64,000 bases of DNA, from positions 10,831,724 through 10,895,723 of the forward strand of contig OU342826.1 in assembly GCA_910591455.2 (NCBI GenBank), written 5' to 3'. A program made the position numbers and the translations under genes. A model generated the notes under the pieces. It had not been told where the DNA came from. It searched no databases and was given only the letters and a program-made list of their open reading frames with translations. The first letter of the stretch is position 1. Each line of letters opens with the position of its first letter. Origin of the DNA: Pholis gunnellus. Taxonomy: Eukaryota; Chordata; Actinopteri; Perciformes; Pholidae. Of the stretch, positions 52,331 through 64,000 are shown one piece after another.

Positions 52331-54612
52331 CATATGATTGTGTAGCAGGGAGATTTGTCCTAATCAGGGAACTTCTAAGAGAGCACATAAATCAAATAAG
52401 ATGTCTATGTTTTTATTAACGCCTCTCATCACCAACGTTCCTCTCGCTCTAAATCATCCTGCTCTTTTTATGCTGCTATAGTCTCATGTTTTCGTGATGA
52501 AGATAAAAAGAGGCATCACTGTTAATGACCAAAAAAAGATGTAATAGGCTGGATTTATTGGTGAATTAGAGACGTGGCACAGGGGAATTTTAAAGAGAGA
52601 GAAAATATTACATCTGAACTGGGTTGCAGCAGCTATTTTAAAATTCATTAATTAATGTGAAAAGTCTTTCCGAAATTCTTCCTCAACTATTAGCCAGTTT
52701 CAAACTAGACTAAACTGATTTACTTAATTGGACGGCACTGCACCACTCAAACATATAAATGTCTTGGCAAGGAAAGGCTTTAGTAATGTGCAAATTGCTT
52801 GCCAGGAAACATTTGTAGCACTGTTCAATCAAAGGCAATCAACATTTGATTTTTGTGCATTGTAATTTAAAATCGCAGCCAGTTTGCATCATTGTTTAAC
52901 AGCATTTTGATTAAGTGTCAGGTCGAATAAGGTCGAACTGTAATTCATAGTGTAGCACCTCTTTCATGGCTCCTGGTCTCTGAAATGTGCCATGAGATAA
53001 ATTGCAAAAGTGATAGAATGATGTGGGGAAAGTTTTCAAAGTGCGGCTGCAGGAGTCGTGGAGGGTGTTGATAGATGGCCGGAGGGGGGGAGGAGGAGGA
53101 GGGGAAGCAAGAGTCGGACAGCCTGACAGGAATGGAGGGAGGATCACATAGCGCCGTGTTGAGAAATTAAATAGTGGCGAAGGGAAGTGAAATGAGAAAG
53201 ACGAGCAGGGAAAGAGTTAGTCGGGGACGCAGCGAGATGAGTGAATAGCTGATGTGTGTGGGTCTGCAGGCAGTCGTCTATCAGAGGGTCATTTGCAGAT
53301 AATGAATGAAGAGGCTTTATGACTGAGACCTTAATTAAAGGACAGAAAGAGTGCTGTTCAGTGTAACAAACTTGTGTCTATACTTGTTGTGATTATCATT
53401 ACATCTCTATTTTTCCTGGGAGGTTTTATACAACAAATACTTATTTTATCTCCAGCAATAATCACCATAATGTGCAAACGCATTCCCTTATGGTTTCTAA
53501 TAAACATCTGTTACCAAAAGGAACCCTTCTGTTTCCTTTTGCTTCTCAAATATTAAAGTGCTAATCTGTAAGGCATCTTAGTTATGCAAGATGTAATGAA
53601 GGCCATGGGTTGTCTGTGTAGGCACGTTTCAAATATCTAATATTTCGTTTTTATGTAACACTTCTCCTCAAGGCCGCCGTATTGCGATGACAGCCGAGGA
53701 GAAACAAAAGGGACGACTGACGCGAGAGAAGGGAAACGCTGTATTTATAAAACCTGTTCTCAGTGTTGTGTCTTTACCTGAGACACACTGCAGCGATGCA
53801 CAGAGGGAGAGAGAGAGAACAAACAGACAAAAGGCATGGAGAGAGTGAGGGATGGAGCGGGAAAAAGAGACGGCACATGTGGACGGAGAAGACATCCTTA
53901 CATAAGATCCCCCCCCACACACACACACACACACATTGCTTAGGAGAACAGAAAAACCAGAAGACCACGAAGAGAAGGTGCCATTTCATACTTTCTTAAC
54001 CATGGCAACCGGGAGAGGTGATGCCTGGTTTCTCTTTGATAGCCGTCCATCTATTCATTGTTATCTTTTTGATTTTTGGCACTAAAGCTTGTGTCATGAT
54101 GCATCGTGAGGGTATACCCATGACACAATGTCAGTCTATCACAGGACATATAAACAGACAACCATTAGAAATCACTTGGTCTTCGTGGTCTTCTGTGGAT
54201 TTGTCCCATGTGCGCCCTGTAATATTGTACATTTTAAGAGATGGAATTCTGTAAAGTAGAAGAGCGGTGCAGCAGAAAGATTATAACTCTTATATCATGT
54301 TTTTTGCAGACATAATTATCATATTGTGACACTGATACTAACACTATTCAACAGAAACAAATGTATCTTGCATCTCTCTCTAATCGCCAAAGTTTTTCCC
54401 TGTTGTTTAGCTCAATGACTTCCAATTGATTACTCCTTCTTGAAATCACTACAGGTACAATATAAAGAGGTGTTATTTAAAAGCTCCTTTCTCTTGACAT
54501 CAGTGACGATGTTTTGCCCTGTCCTCAGCTACCGCCATTGTAAGATTTGACCCACTTTGAGTCACTATGGTCATTGTTTTGTCCTCGAGAGCCAGTGTGC
54601 TCCTCTTTAAAA

Positions 54613-54614
54613 CC

Positions 54615-54650
<36 letters not shown>

Positions 54651-54651
54651 G
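54613..54651. repeat. (GTCT)n microsatellite
   Basis: A tetranucleotide array of about nine gtct units. Confidence 0.95.
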
Positions 54652-54757
54652 GAGAAAGCTGTCCCCAATGCACAGTGGAATTGAGGGGATGAGTCATCGG
54701 GAAAATGACCTTCACACAGACAGACAATTAAACAAGTTACTGAGACCTTTACATTTG

Positions 54758-54858
<101 letters not shown>

Positions 54859-55973
54859 GGAGCATTCAGCACATACTGCTAGTATACCTCTACACATTCA
54901 CTATTCCAAACAATTTGAGTGCATGTTTAATGCGATCCTGATCATCGACTCGAAAGCGACAATAACATTAACCATCTGCCACAGTATTGAATCTTACAGC
55001 ACAACACATAAATCACACACACACACACTAATGACCTCATTTTAATGGGGACTGAAGGCTGCCTATTAGTCAGGTTGTGAGAGCCCAGAGAAATAGATTA
55101 ATTTGGGGTTGAAGGCATTAGAGGGGAAAAGGCTGCATTGGTTACTGAAGGCAAACATTCGCTTTTAGGGGAGTTACAGAGATACAAAAAAAGATTTTTG
55201 GTCTCTCTAGCTAATATTAACAACTGGACAGGGCTGAATTTGTATATAACTCACCCGTTTATGAACTCACCCATTATATCAAGGCCTAAAGTTATGCATA
55301 ATTAAGGCCGTTTTGAGTGAGAGGTGGGTGTCGTCTCGGGTCCCTGGCTGCCGCCAGCTGTTTCCTCTGCTGGGTCACCTGGGCCCCCCTTAGCTGTAGC
55401 TCCACCAACGATCCACCTCTTTTCCCATTTTCGGATTAGTCTGCAGTTAGACTGTGTCGTCACTGCCAAGATGGCTCCTCACAACAGCTCTTCAGAAACC
55501 AATGGGTGCATTCAGGGAGACTATACCTCTATGTCTATGGTTCAGGACATGCATCTGTTTCCTTCACATTACTCAGTGTCTTTGCCTCTTCTCTCACTCT
55601 CTTGTTTCCCATCATTGTACAGACAAGAATGAATACGTAATGTTGCGCAGCACTATTAACAAACCTGACAAACAGCCATCGCCTCACTCTGTGGGAAACA
55701 AACAACAACAATCCAGACAAAATCCACCCAAAAGGTATTGGTAGAGGCTGTTAATGAATTGCAACCTCCACTCCTTTAACCAATCCTGACACAGCCTGGG
55801 GGCATTTCAGCCAATGAAGGATCAAGTTAAGGATCCATACAGGTTTCCGTAGCAACGGCATGAAGGCCACGTGTGCCTATCCTTGAGAAAGGCGGCAAAC
55901 GGGACCGACAACGAGATCCTGTTGGGTTTACGACACAGAGCCTGTGAAAGCTACAGCCACCTGGGGCCTGGAG

Positions 55974-56010
<37 letters not shown>

Positions 56011-57690
56011 TCACAAACACAAAGGTTAGAAACACATCCGCCATTCTCTTGCCGTGACATTACCTTTGCTGTCATGGCAACAGAGCGCTGTAGTGGTTCT
56101 GAGGGAGGAGGGCGCTGGAGAGGATGAGAGACAGAGAGAGGGGCCAACAAATGGAGGAGAAGCAGGAGGATTGTCGGGCAGGAGGCAAGAGATTGATGGA
56201 GCAGGGAAGCAGGTGGGCAGGAGGGACTGCGGGGGTGGATGACTGAGCCGTCTCGCTCTGACGGCCTGGGCGAGGAGGCAGGAGGAAAGGAGAGGAGGCA
56301 GCTTGAGATAATGGGCATGAAAGGAAAAGGCTGGCATGCCTGCACGGATGAGTTTTTGTTTGTCACTGACAGTTCCCAGAGCTGACGGTCTGTCCCGAGG
56401 TAAATGTTATAAAACTGTGATCTAGTGTTCTTATTAACTGTGGAAATTAGGATTGAACATTGAACACAGTGGGCCCTCTTTTTGTCTTCATTAGGTGACA
56501 CACTCAGACACATACACCATACTGTGAGTTAATAATACTTGTTTAGGATTGAAAACAAATAGTGTGTATTGTAGACTACCTGTTTCTGTGATTGATTGTG
56601 GATTTCTTTATTGAGAACAATGCATTATGTGAGTCAACTTAACAAACCCTGCTTGTCTTGCATCTTTCTTTTCTCAGCCCACATCTAATTGAACTAAGAA
56701 ACACATATTTTCTGCCACTTTAATTAGAAGAAGGACAGACTATACATCCTTCAATGCAAATACTTTTTATACTGCACTACGTAGCTCAGGGTTTTTCCTG
56801 CAGGACCCAGAATCACCGTCAACCTCAGGCTCGTTAATTAAATTGTTTCATTTCGCCAGTTGGACCAAAGCAAGGTGCTGTAACACTCTTCATGCTTAGA
56901 TTTCACAAAACAGTCCCCGGAGTTTGGCCTGGATTTACTTTCACCATCTTTCTGGCTCCTCTTCAGAACTGTAGAAACACTTTCATCTAATATCAGGCCA
57001 GTATGAGAAACCTAATGTACCATGCAACAAAATAAACACAAAGTATCAGAATGTATTTCTAACATCTTTTGAGAAATGTGTGAATGTGCTCAGCAGCAGT
57101 CATAAAATAATTTTAGGCTTATCTCTAAACCAAAAGCTTGAATCTCCGACAGACCCTCATCGTCTTTATCGCCCTGTCTTTCCACAGCTGCTTGCAGAGG
57201 TGGATGAAAGGCGTGGCTGATTGGTCTCCGGGGAGGAAGGCAGACGAAGATCAAGGGAGCAACCAAATCTGAACACGGAGGATTGTGTGAGCGCCTGAGA
57301 TTGGTGTGAATTTCTTGTGTTGTTAACAAATGTTTCACAGCCCAAGGCGACAGATGAAGGGAGAGAAAAAACGTCCTTTTGATCTCTCCCATACCCCCCC
57401 TCTCTCCATCTCTCTCCCTCTCTCTCTCTTTCCCCAGTGTTCCCTCCATCTCCATCTCTCTCTGTGTCTCCCTCCCTGTGATTCTTTACTTTTATTTATC
57501 GCTCTCGCTCCTCCACTCTCTCCCTGTAGCAATTCTCAGAGCGTCGTCGCCTGTTGCTCGCAGCATCATCTTTCAGATGCAGCTCTTGTTACCACTCGGC
57601 TCTCCCTGCCCTTCTCACCACATCCCCTGTGGTCAGTAGGGGCCTGCCATGGAGAGCCATCAGTCACGCCCCCACCCACCCACCCACACA

Positions 57691-57725
<35 letters not shown>

Positions 57726-57840
57726 GATCCCTGACCCTGCTCCTCCCTCCTTCCTGCCATGTCGTAAAACCACAGAGTTCGTATTTCCTCAATCGATTGC
57801 CACTCACTTCTCATCTCTCTGTCCCTTGTCAGTGTGTGAC

Positions 57841-57915
57841 ACACATACACACAAACACACACACACACACACACACACATACACACACACACACATACAC
57901 ACACACACACACACT
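57841..57915. repeat. (CA)n microsatellite, interrupted
   Basis: A CA tract with periodic cat interruptions. A shorter CA tract lies at 57697-57721 and a TG tract at 58014-58066. Confidence 0.9.
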
Positions 57916-60900
57916 GCTCAACACATATTACATTCTGCCCATGTTTAAGGCTAAGCTCGGTTTAATCAGCTGCTTAACCTTTTGCTGACTTACTATCACT
58001 CACTCTGAGTGCATGTGTGTGTGCGTGTGTGTGTGTGCGTGTGTGTGTGCGAGTGTGTGTGTGTGCATCTTCAGTTAGTGTGTAATTGTGTATTTTAAAT
58101 CCATAAATGTAAAAAAGAAAAAGAACAATCATTTTCCCAATGAGAGTGAAACAGATCAAATGGTCCCAACATATATTGAGTATAGTTAATGACCTCATCT
58201 CTTCCATTAACCTCTGCAGCGATATCCCATCACAGGTAGACGTTTATTGATTTTGATCATTGTCGCTCTTAATGGTCACTTTTATTTGCGTTACAGAGCA
58301 TGTGATGTCTTCACTAACAGTGTGACTATGATGCTTAAAACAGTGATACCTGTTTGAACAATCTTACAGCATTTAAAGGAGCTTAACATTCTGAAACTTA
58401 ACATAGCAGCAAGCATGTCACGATTAGGCTTTGCCTCTGTGTTCTGTGTGACTGTGTTACTCCACTCTACCTGTCAGTCACTCCCTCAGCCTAATTCCCT
58501 TCACCTGCCGCTGATCTGTAATCAAGCACTTCCCCCTCATCAGCGCAACTCTTCTCACCTGTTCTTCCCTCTTCATAAGCTCCTGCCCTTCAGGCACTCC
58601 TTGCCAGATTCTTGTATTGTCTACCCGCCCGTTCAGCTTGTCCTTTGTCCCGGCTCACTGCCTACCCTGCCTACCCTGCTGGATTTAACCCCCTCGTCTC
58701 TTGTCTCGTCCATGGATTCCCCATTGTGCCTGTAAGTCTGCTGTTGATATTTAATTGTTCATTAATTAAATCACCTTCTACACGCTACTCTGCCTGGTCT
58801 GCACTTGAGTCCTCCACCATGCCCCGTGACAAAGCAACTATTATCTAAAGATATAGAAGAGTATTGTTTACCTGCGCAGAGAATAAAGTCGCTCTCCCTC
58901 TGCGTGTTGTCTGAGCTTCTCCTTGCTTTGTTCAAATAGCCTAAAGGAGGTTACCCACTGCTTCATGCAGCATAGCACAGTATGGGTAAAAATGCAAAAA
59001 AAGACAAAACAAAATATCATAAAACGATTGGACCATGGCATCTTATTAGCCTCCCCTGCCAGGAAAAAATATTGTTCCCTCTTTTTGTTATTTATCTATT
59101 ATTTTTGTATATAATATTTTCTTTCTCCTCCTTAAAAAACACTCCCCCGTATGGCAACACACACTCACAGGAACCCAACACACTGCCCTGCACCTTTCGC
59201 TAAAACACTCATCCCACACCGTACGATCTAACATTCGGTTTTTTTTTGGCACTGTTGGATTAACCCTGTCATGTCACCCAAGTGAATTAAGTTCATTCTT
59301 CTCTAGTCTCTCCTGTCATGTCTAACTTTGCTAAATAAAAAAATAATAGTTCAATAAATTAAGTTGCCAAATATTAAAACATCTTATTGGAGTCAACCTT
59401 ATATTAGCAGAAGGGGGAGAAGTCAAATGTTTTGATGTCACACATTTTAGATAATTGTGAACTGAATTGATATGGCATTTATAGTCTCACAAAGACATTG
59501 TAACATTGTAAATATGTAATTCTGGTTTGTCAAATTACAAAATGCAATCAAAGTTTATATCAGTATGTTTGTATTGTAGCGTCCCAGGGAAGCCTCCCAG
59601 CATGCACTGGAGCACAAGTCTCTTTTTATGTGTGGCTTTAACTTAAACTCCTTAAAAGACTTCCTGTGTTTGACATGCAGCACAATGCAAAGCCATCAAA
59701 GTGATTGCTGGGAGGCCGGACACTGTGGAGGTCGGATCAGATCGCTTCAGTTACAAAAGGCTCTTTGGAGCTCTCGGGTGCCTGGCATCGGTGGATTAAC
59801 AGCTGAAGCATGCTATTGCAGTTGGTGTTGAAGAGGCTGTTTTTGCCACAACTTTCTTTGCATGGTGCACTTTCAAGCTTTCAGCTTGAGGCACAAAAAA
59901 AGCCACAGATTGAACTCGCAGCAATTCTCTGTGCAGCTAAACAGATCAGCCAATTTAGATGTTGCAGTCAAACCAAAATCCTCAGTCTAAATTGGGTGTA
60001 AATTTAGGTTACAAATTGAATGTTCTTTTCGAGGTCCCGGTAACTCTCACTCTGACACCACTAATCCATCCTCCTTCACTTCTTTCTCTGATTTAGCAGA
60101 GGCAACCTGGATTTTAGGGGGTAAGACTGTGCAAGGAACCCCAGAGACAGGAAGCTTCCGTAGGCTCAGTGGAAGGCCAGTGATGGTTTGTCTGGCAGAG
60201 AAATCTGCATTTTCCAACTATACTGAAATGCAACAGAATTAACCTTTGGATATCCCATTTTCTCAACCCTGGCTTTCCCGATATAGTCTTATGGCATTTA
60301 ATATGACAGATTAAATGCTACACTTTAAATTCATTTTATTAAACTTGACATTGCGTTTGGATCTAGCATTGCATCAAGAGGGAGTGCAGGGTCAGAGATC
60401 TAAGATCTGGAATTAGAGAGGCTGAGCATGGGGCTATTGATTTCTTTGTGTCAATGGCAGCGCAGCAAACCATTTACTGACATAGGAAGAGATACACAGA
60501 CAGCAAAGCAGACAAACACTGACACGCTCACACAAACAAACACAGAGTTGATCGTTCAGGCTTAGCCTCCGTAATGATCGCATGTCTTCATCTGCTGCTG
60601 GTGGTTAATTGCTCAGCCGCTGGAGGAAAGACGGAAAGGTTATCGACCGGCTTGACACAGCAGTGTCACTCATCTCCATCTCTCAGGAAGCAAAAGGAAT
60701 GGGCCACTGCAAGATTAAAGCCTCTCTTCATGGTGTTCCGTAGAAATTGTTCTGTGTCTAAAGTAACGCTATGATACGATGTGGTCATGCTTTTACACAT
60801 CTGCTAAGTGAGCAGATCATATTTTTAGATGAGCAGTAGTGTATGAAACCAGGTCACAAGAAAATTATAATTAATTTTGAGAGCATGTTTTGGTCCATGA

Positions 60901-62624
60901 TCTCTCAGATGAAAGTGGATACGTGGGTAGATACCGTAACGTAAACTGGAGTTAGTTAACGTGAAATCTATGATCAACGAGGGAGAAAAAAATCTTTTTT
61001 TCAAGAGGGTTGTTGATTGGTAATTTAATAGATTACATGTCTTGCATGACGGCATCACCTCAGCTTCTATTTGAGTGCAAATGTCGAGTGTGCCATCGTC
61101 CTCTGGCAAGGAACTTCAGTAATAAAAATGTCTTCAAAGTTCCCTTCTCTTGTTTACTGCCCAAGTAAAGGAGTGGAAATGTTTTTTTTTAGAGGCAAGA
61201 ACATTGTTGACGTCTCACCTCTCAGGATTCAAACTGTTTGTGAAATGAACAAACAGGTTGCAAATATGGGAAAACAAGAGATGTTAGTTTTTTTTCTCCA
61301 GCTGAGCAAACAGATTATTTATTTATTTCCATTCAGCTTTATTTTTCAGCAGCAGCTCAGAGGAAGGAAGATAAAATGCTGATCTAACACGCAGCCTTTT
61401 GGGGGAAATATTCCAAACTCCCTGTCAAGCTTTCACCGAAAATTGCTGTTTTCACAGCCTGAGATCAAACAGCTGACATAAACTTGATAAAAATCAAGGA
61501 CTTCATTTTGAGGCTTTAAGCCTTGAAGAGCCACGGAAAATGGCTTGATATTTTTTAATACATCATAAACAGTTTAGACAGCAAAGTCTAAGTTCCTCAC
61601 AAACACACTGTAGCACGTGTTTTATTGAGGTATTTAAAGGATTAACACTTGGATCAAATGCCCAGTCTATAGAGAATTCATAACATTGTTCAGATGCAGG
61701 TTACACTGCTACCAATCTTACCTTCTTTAGTGATGAACTAGAGTACAGGTTTTAAAGTCTGATGTCTCACAGAGTACTGCACCAACAAATTGAACTATGC
61801 GGTCAATTCTACAGAGCTTCAAACATTTAGGAGTTTCCCTGGGGAGGTCAGGGTACCTTTGATTGGTTTCATGTTCAAGGACACATTTAAGGAGATGGAA
61901 GCTGAACCCACTCTGGGATTCACAGGGGAAGGAATGAAGCGAGGACCACCAGGATACCTTGCTGACTTCTTCTTTGAATGTCAAAGTAAATCCCCTTAAC
62001 TGGAACAGAGCAATTTATTGTACAATCATTTACGTTATAGTCTGCATTTATGATCAAACGCTGTTTTAGCACTGGCACCACAACGCTGCAAGCCGCAATC
62101 AGCCCTCTACAGTAAATGACACTTTAGGCGTAAATTATTTTTGGTCTTTGGGAAGGGTATGGCTTAGTTTGGCTGCTGTTATTTTAACTTTGGGGAGTGA
62201 ACTGGATCCTGAAGTTGATGTGAACTTTGCGGCAGAAATTCCATTTTGGCACTAGATAAAGTCAGAGTGGTTGATTATTTCTCTTAGTCAACTTTGACTT
62301 TATGTATTGCCATGTTTTCATTTCCTTTTCTAAACTCTAAGGCAGTTTAGCCACTATACAAACAAAGCTAAGGTGGCTGCAAATTGATACAAAAAAACAA
62401 CTTGAGATGGATTTTCTTCTTTACACAGAAACAGAGCAAACACAAAATATCCAATACAAAGTTTTGCGAGTTTTGATTTGAAACTATATGAAATGAGGAT
62501 GACTGGCAGAAGTGCTCCTTCTGAGGATTAGTTAGCGATAGCTTGACATTTAGGTTGAATATGCGTACTTGCATGCTGAGAGTTAGTTGAGAAGACTGAT
62601 TCCACTCATGTCTGTACGTTAAAT

Positions 62625-62705
62625 AGCAGCAGACAGTTAGCTTAGCTTAGCATAAAGCCTGAACACAGGGGGACACAGCTAGCTTGGCTCTGTCTGAATA
62701 TTATT
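62625..62705 (+). repeat. Common fish dispersed repeat fragment
   Basis: Contains agttagcttagcttagcata and cacagctagcttggctctgt, words of a very abundant non-coding element in fish genomes. Confidence 0.6.
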
Positions 62706-63746
62706 GATCCAAGACAAAAAGACAGAGAAAAAATCCTCATTACAAATGTGTCTGCTACTTCAGCAGACAGCAACATGGATCAATACACAGGACAGTCAGG
62801 CTACAGATATTTAAGGAGCATCAATGAGTCAGTCAGGCTGATCGTACATATTCAACTGAACAACCCCTGGGATGTTAACAAAGGCATGCATTTTTGGTCA
62901 TTTTTGGATATGGTTTGGCTGTTGTCATTTCTGCACAGCCACATGAGGGGCACACATGGAGGGAGAAATACAGAGTGAGGAAGGGGCTATGTTTCAAATA
63001 CTGCTCACAGCTGCCCAAAGCGGATTATATTTACTGTGGCCGTGGGAACAGGCACCATTTAACAACACTGAGTTCTTGGGCTTCTGTTGCAAAATATTGA
63101 CTAGGCCACGCATGAGATCATTCATTACTACATACTGTACGTGCATGCAGGCACCTATAATGACTCTAGGAAATCAGTAACAAACAATCCGTTTATATGT
63201 ATGAGTGAGAAAAGGAAAGAGAGTCCACCTTGGAGGGATATGAAGTATGCTCTAAACGAGCTACTTTAGTTGTTAGATGCAAGCTTTGCAGCTTGAATGT
63301 TGTCGATGTGAATATTTGGTCATCAGAATTCACAAATCATTGTGTCTTCCGGTTAATCTTTTGTTTTTCCAGAACAGTGAACTTCAAATGATGGCAGAGC
63401 TTAACATTTCTTTGTCATTATTCAGTTTCAGGAAATATCCCACTGAGTTCAATAACATGGTGAGTGGTGCAAAAGTTTAACAACGTCCTGTTGGTACAGG
63501 GTGATGATAGTAAACTACTATTGTTAGTAGTAGCTGCAGACTGATACTAATTAAAAACTATATCCTTTACAAACCTTCTAACCCCGAGCGGGACTAGAGA
63601 GGGGGGGGGGGGGGCGACAGAGTGTACACATGTAGTACAATCACTTCTGAGAACGAATTAAATGATATTTAATGATATTTCAAAAACCTACGTGACGAAG
63701 AAATTCTGATTAAAAAGGACCATGTAACCTATTTTAATCACTCAAA

Positions 63747-63749
<3 letters not shown>

Positions 63750-63782
<33 letters not shown>
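63750..63782. repeat. (TA)n microsatellite
   Basis: A TA tract of about 32 bp. A poly-G run lies nearby at 63600-63614. Confidence 0.95.
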
Positions 63783-63788
<6 letters not shown>

Positions 63789-64000
63789 AAGTACTACAAG
63801 ATACTACAAGTACTACCACAATTTCACCTATTTTTCGCCAGGAGAAGGCGAGCTATGTTCTCCGTTACTGATCCCAGGCACGACTTACGGCACTTTCAGA
63901 CACCCCGCATATCAAACCGCACCAGGACAACACACTGAATCGAACTTCCAAACGTCTCTCCGTGAAACCGTTCAAAAGTTACATCGAAGAAGCCACACAA

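Overview
The window reads as nuclear DNA from a teleost fish, most likely a percomorph-type genome. It has vertebrate multi-exon genes with GT..AG introns, very many (TG/CA)n microsatellites, a tRNA-derived SINE, hAT-type MITEs, solo LTRs, a non-LTR retrotransposon, and several short interspersed repeats familiar from fish genomes. No prokaryotic, organellar, CRISPR or operon-like features were seen.

Layout. (1) 1-7760: no gene recognised; old repeats and microsatellites. It could hold the missing 5' exons of the next gene. (2) 7761-15456 (+): fourteen exons of a class 4 transmembrane semaphorin (sema domain, PSI, Ig-like, TM, cytoplasmic tail ending in a PDZ-ligand-like ESSI), followed by a 3' UTR to about 16.4 kb. 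(3) 20111-22520 (-): a five-coding-exon carbohydrate sulfotransferase most like CHST12 (chondroitin 4-O-sulfotransferase family). (4) 22.8-42.0 kb: an accessory, repeat-rich block. Its core is three copies of a small three-coding-exon gene (copy 1 minus, copy 2 plus, copy 3 minus). Each encodes an N-terminal hydrophobic anchor or signal and a coiled-coil ectodomain, and I do not recognise the family. Copies 1 and 3 sit behind the same compact promoter (ISRE-like element plus TATA). Copy 2 has been inverted away from that promoter, which remains as an orphan. Pieces of one non-LTR retrotransposon, at least three LTRs and shuffled short repeats separate the copies. (5) 43135-49741 (+): synaptotagmin-4 (syt4), five coding exons, 472 aa, with a near-consensus RE1/NRSE (REST site) directly before the start codon. 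(6) 50.3-64 kb: no gene recognised.

How the genes relate. Semaphorin signalling, glycosaminoglycan sulfation and synaptotagmin-4 are all relevant to neural tissue, but nothing in the sequence shows co-regulation. The coiled-coil cluster looks like a young, rearranging, possibly interferon-responsive family between two conserved genes. It is the best candidate here for undescribed biology. All exon borders come from reading splice signals, reading-frame continuity and protein similarity by eye, with no alignments run.
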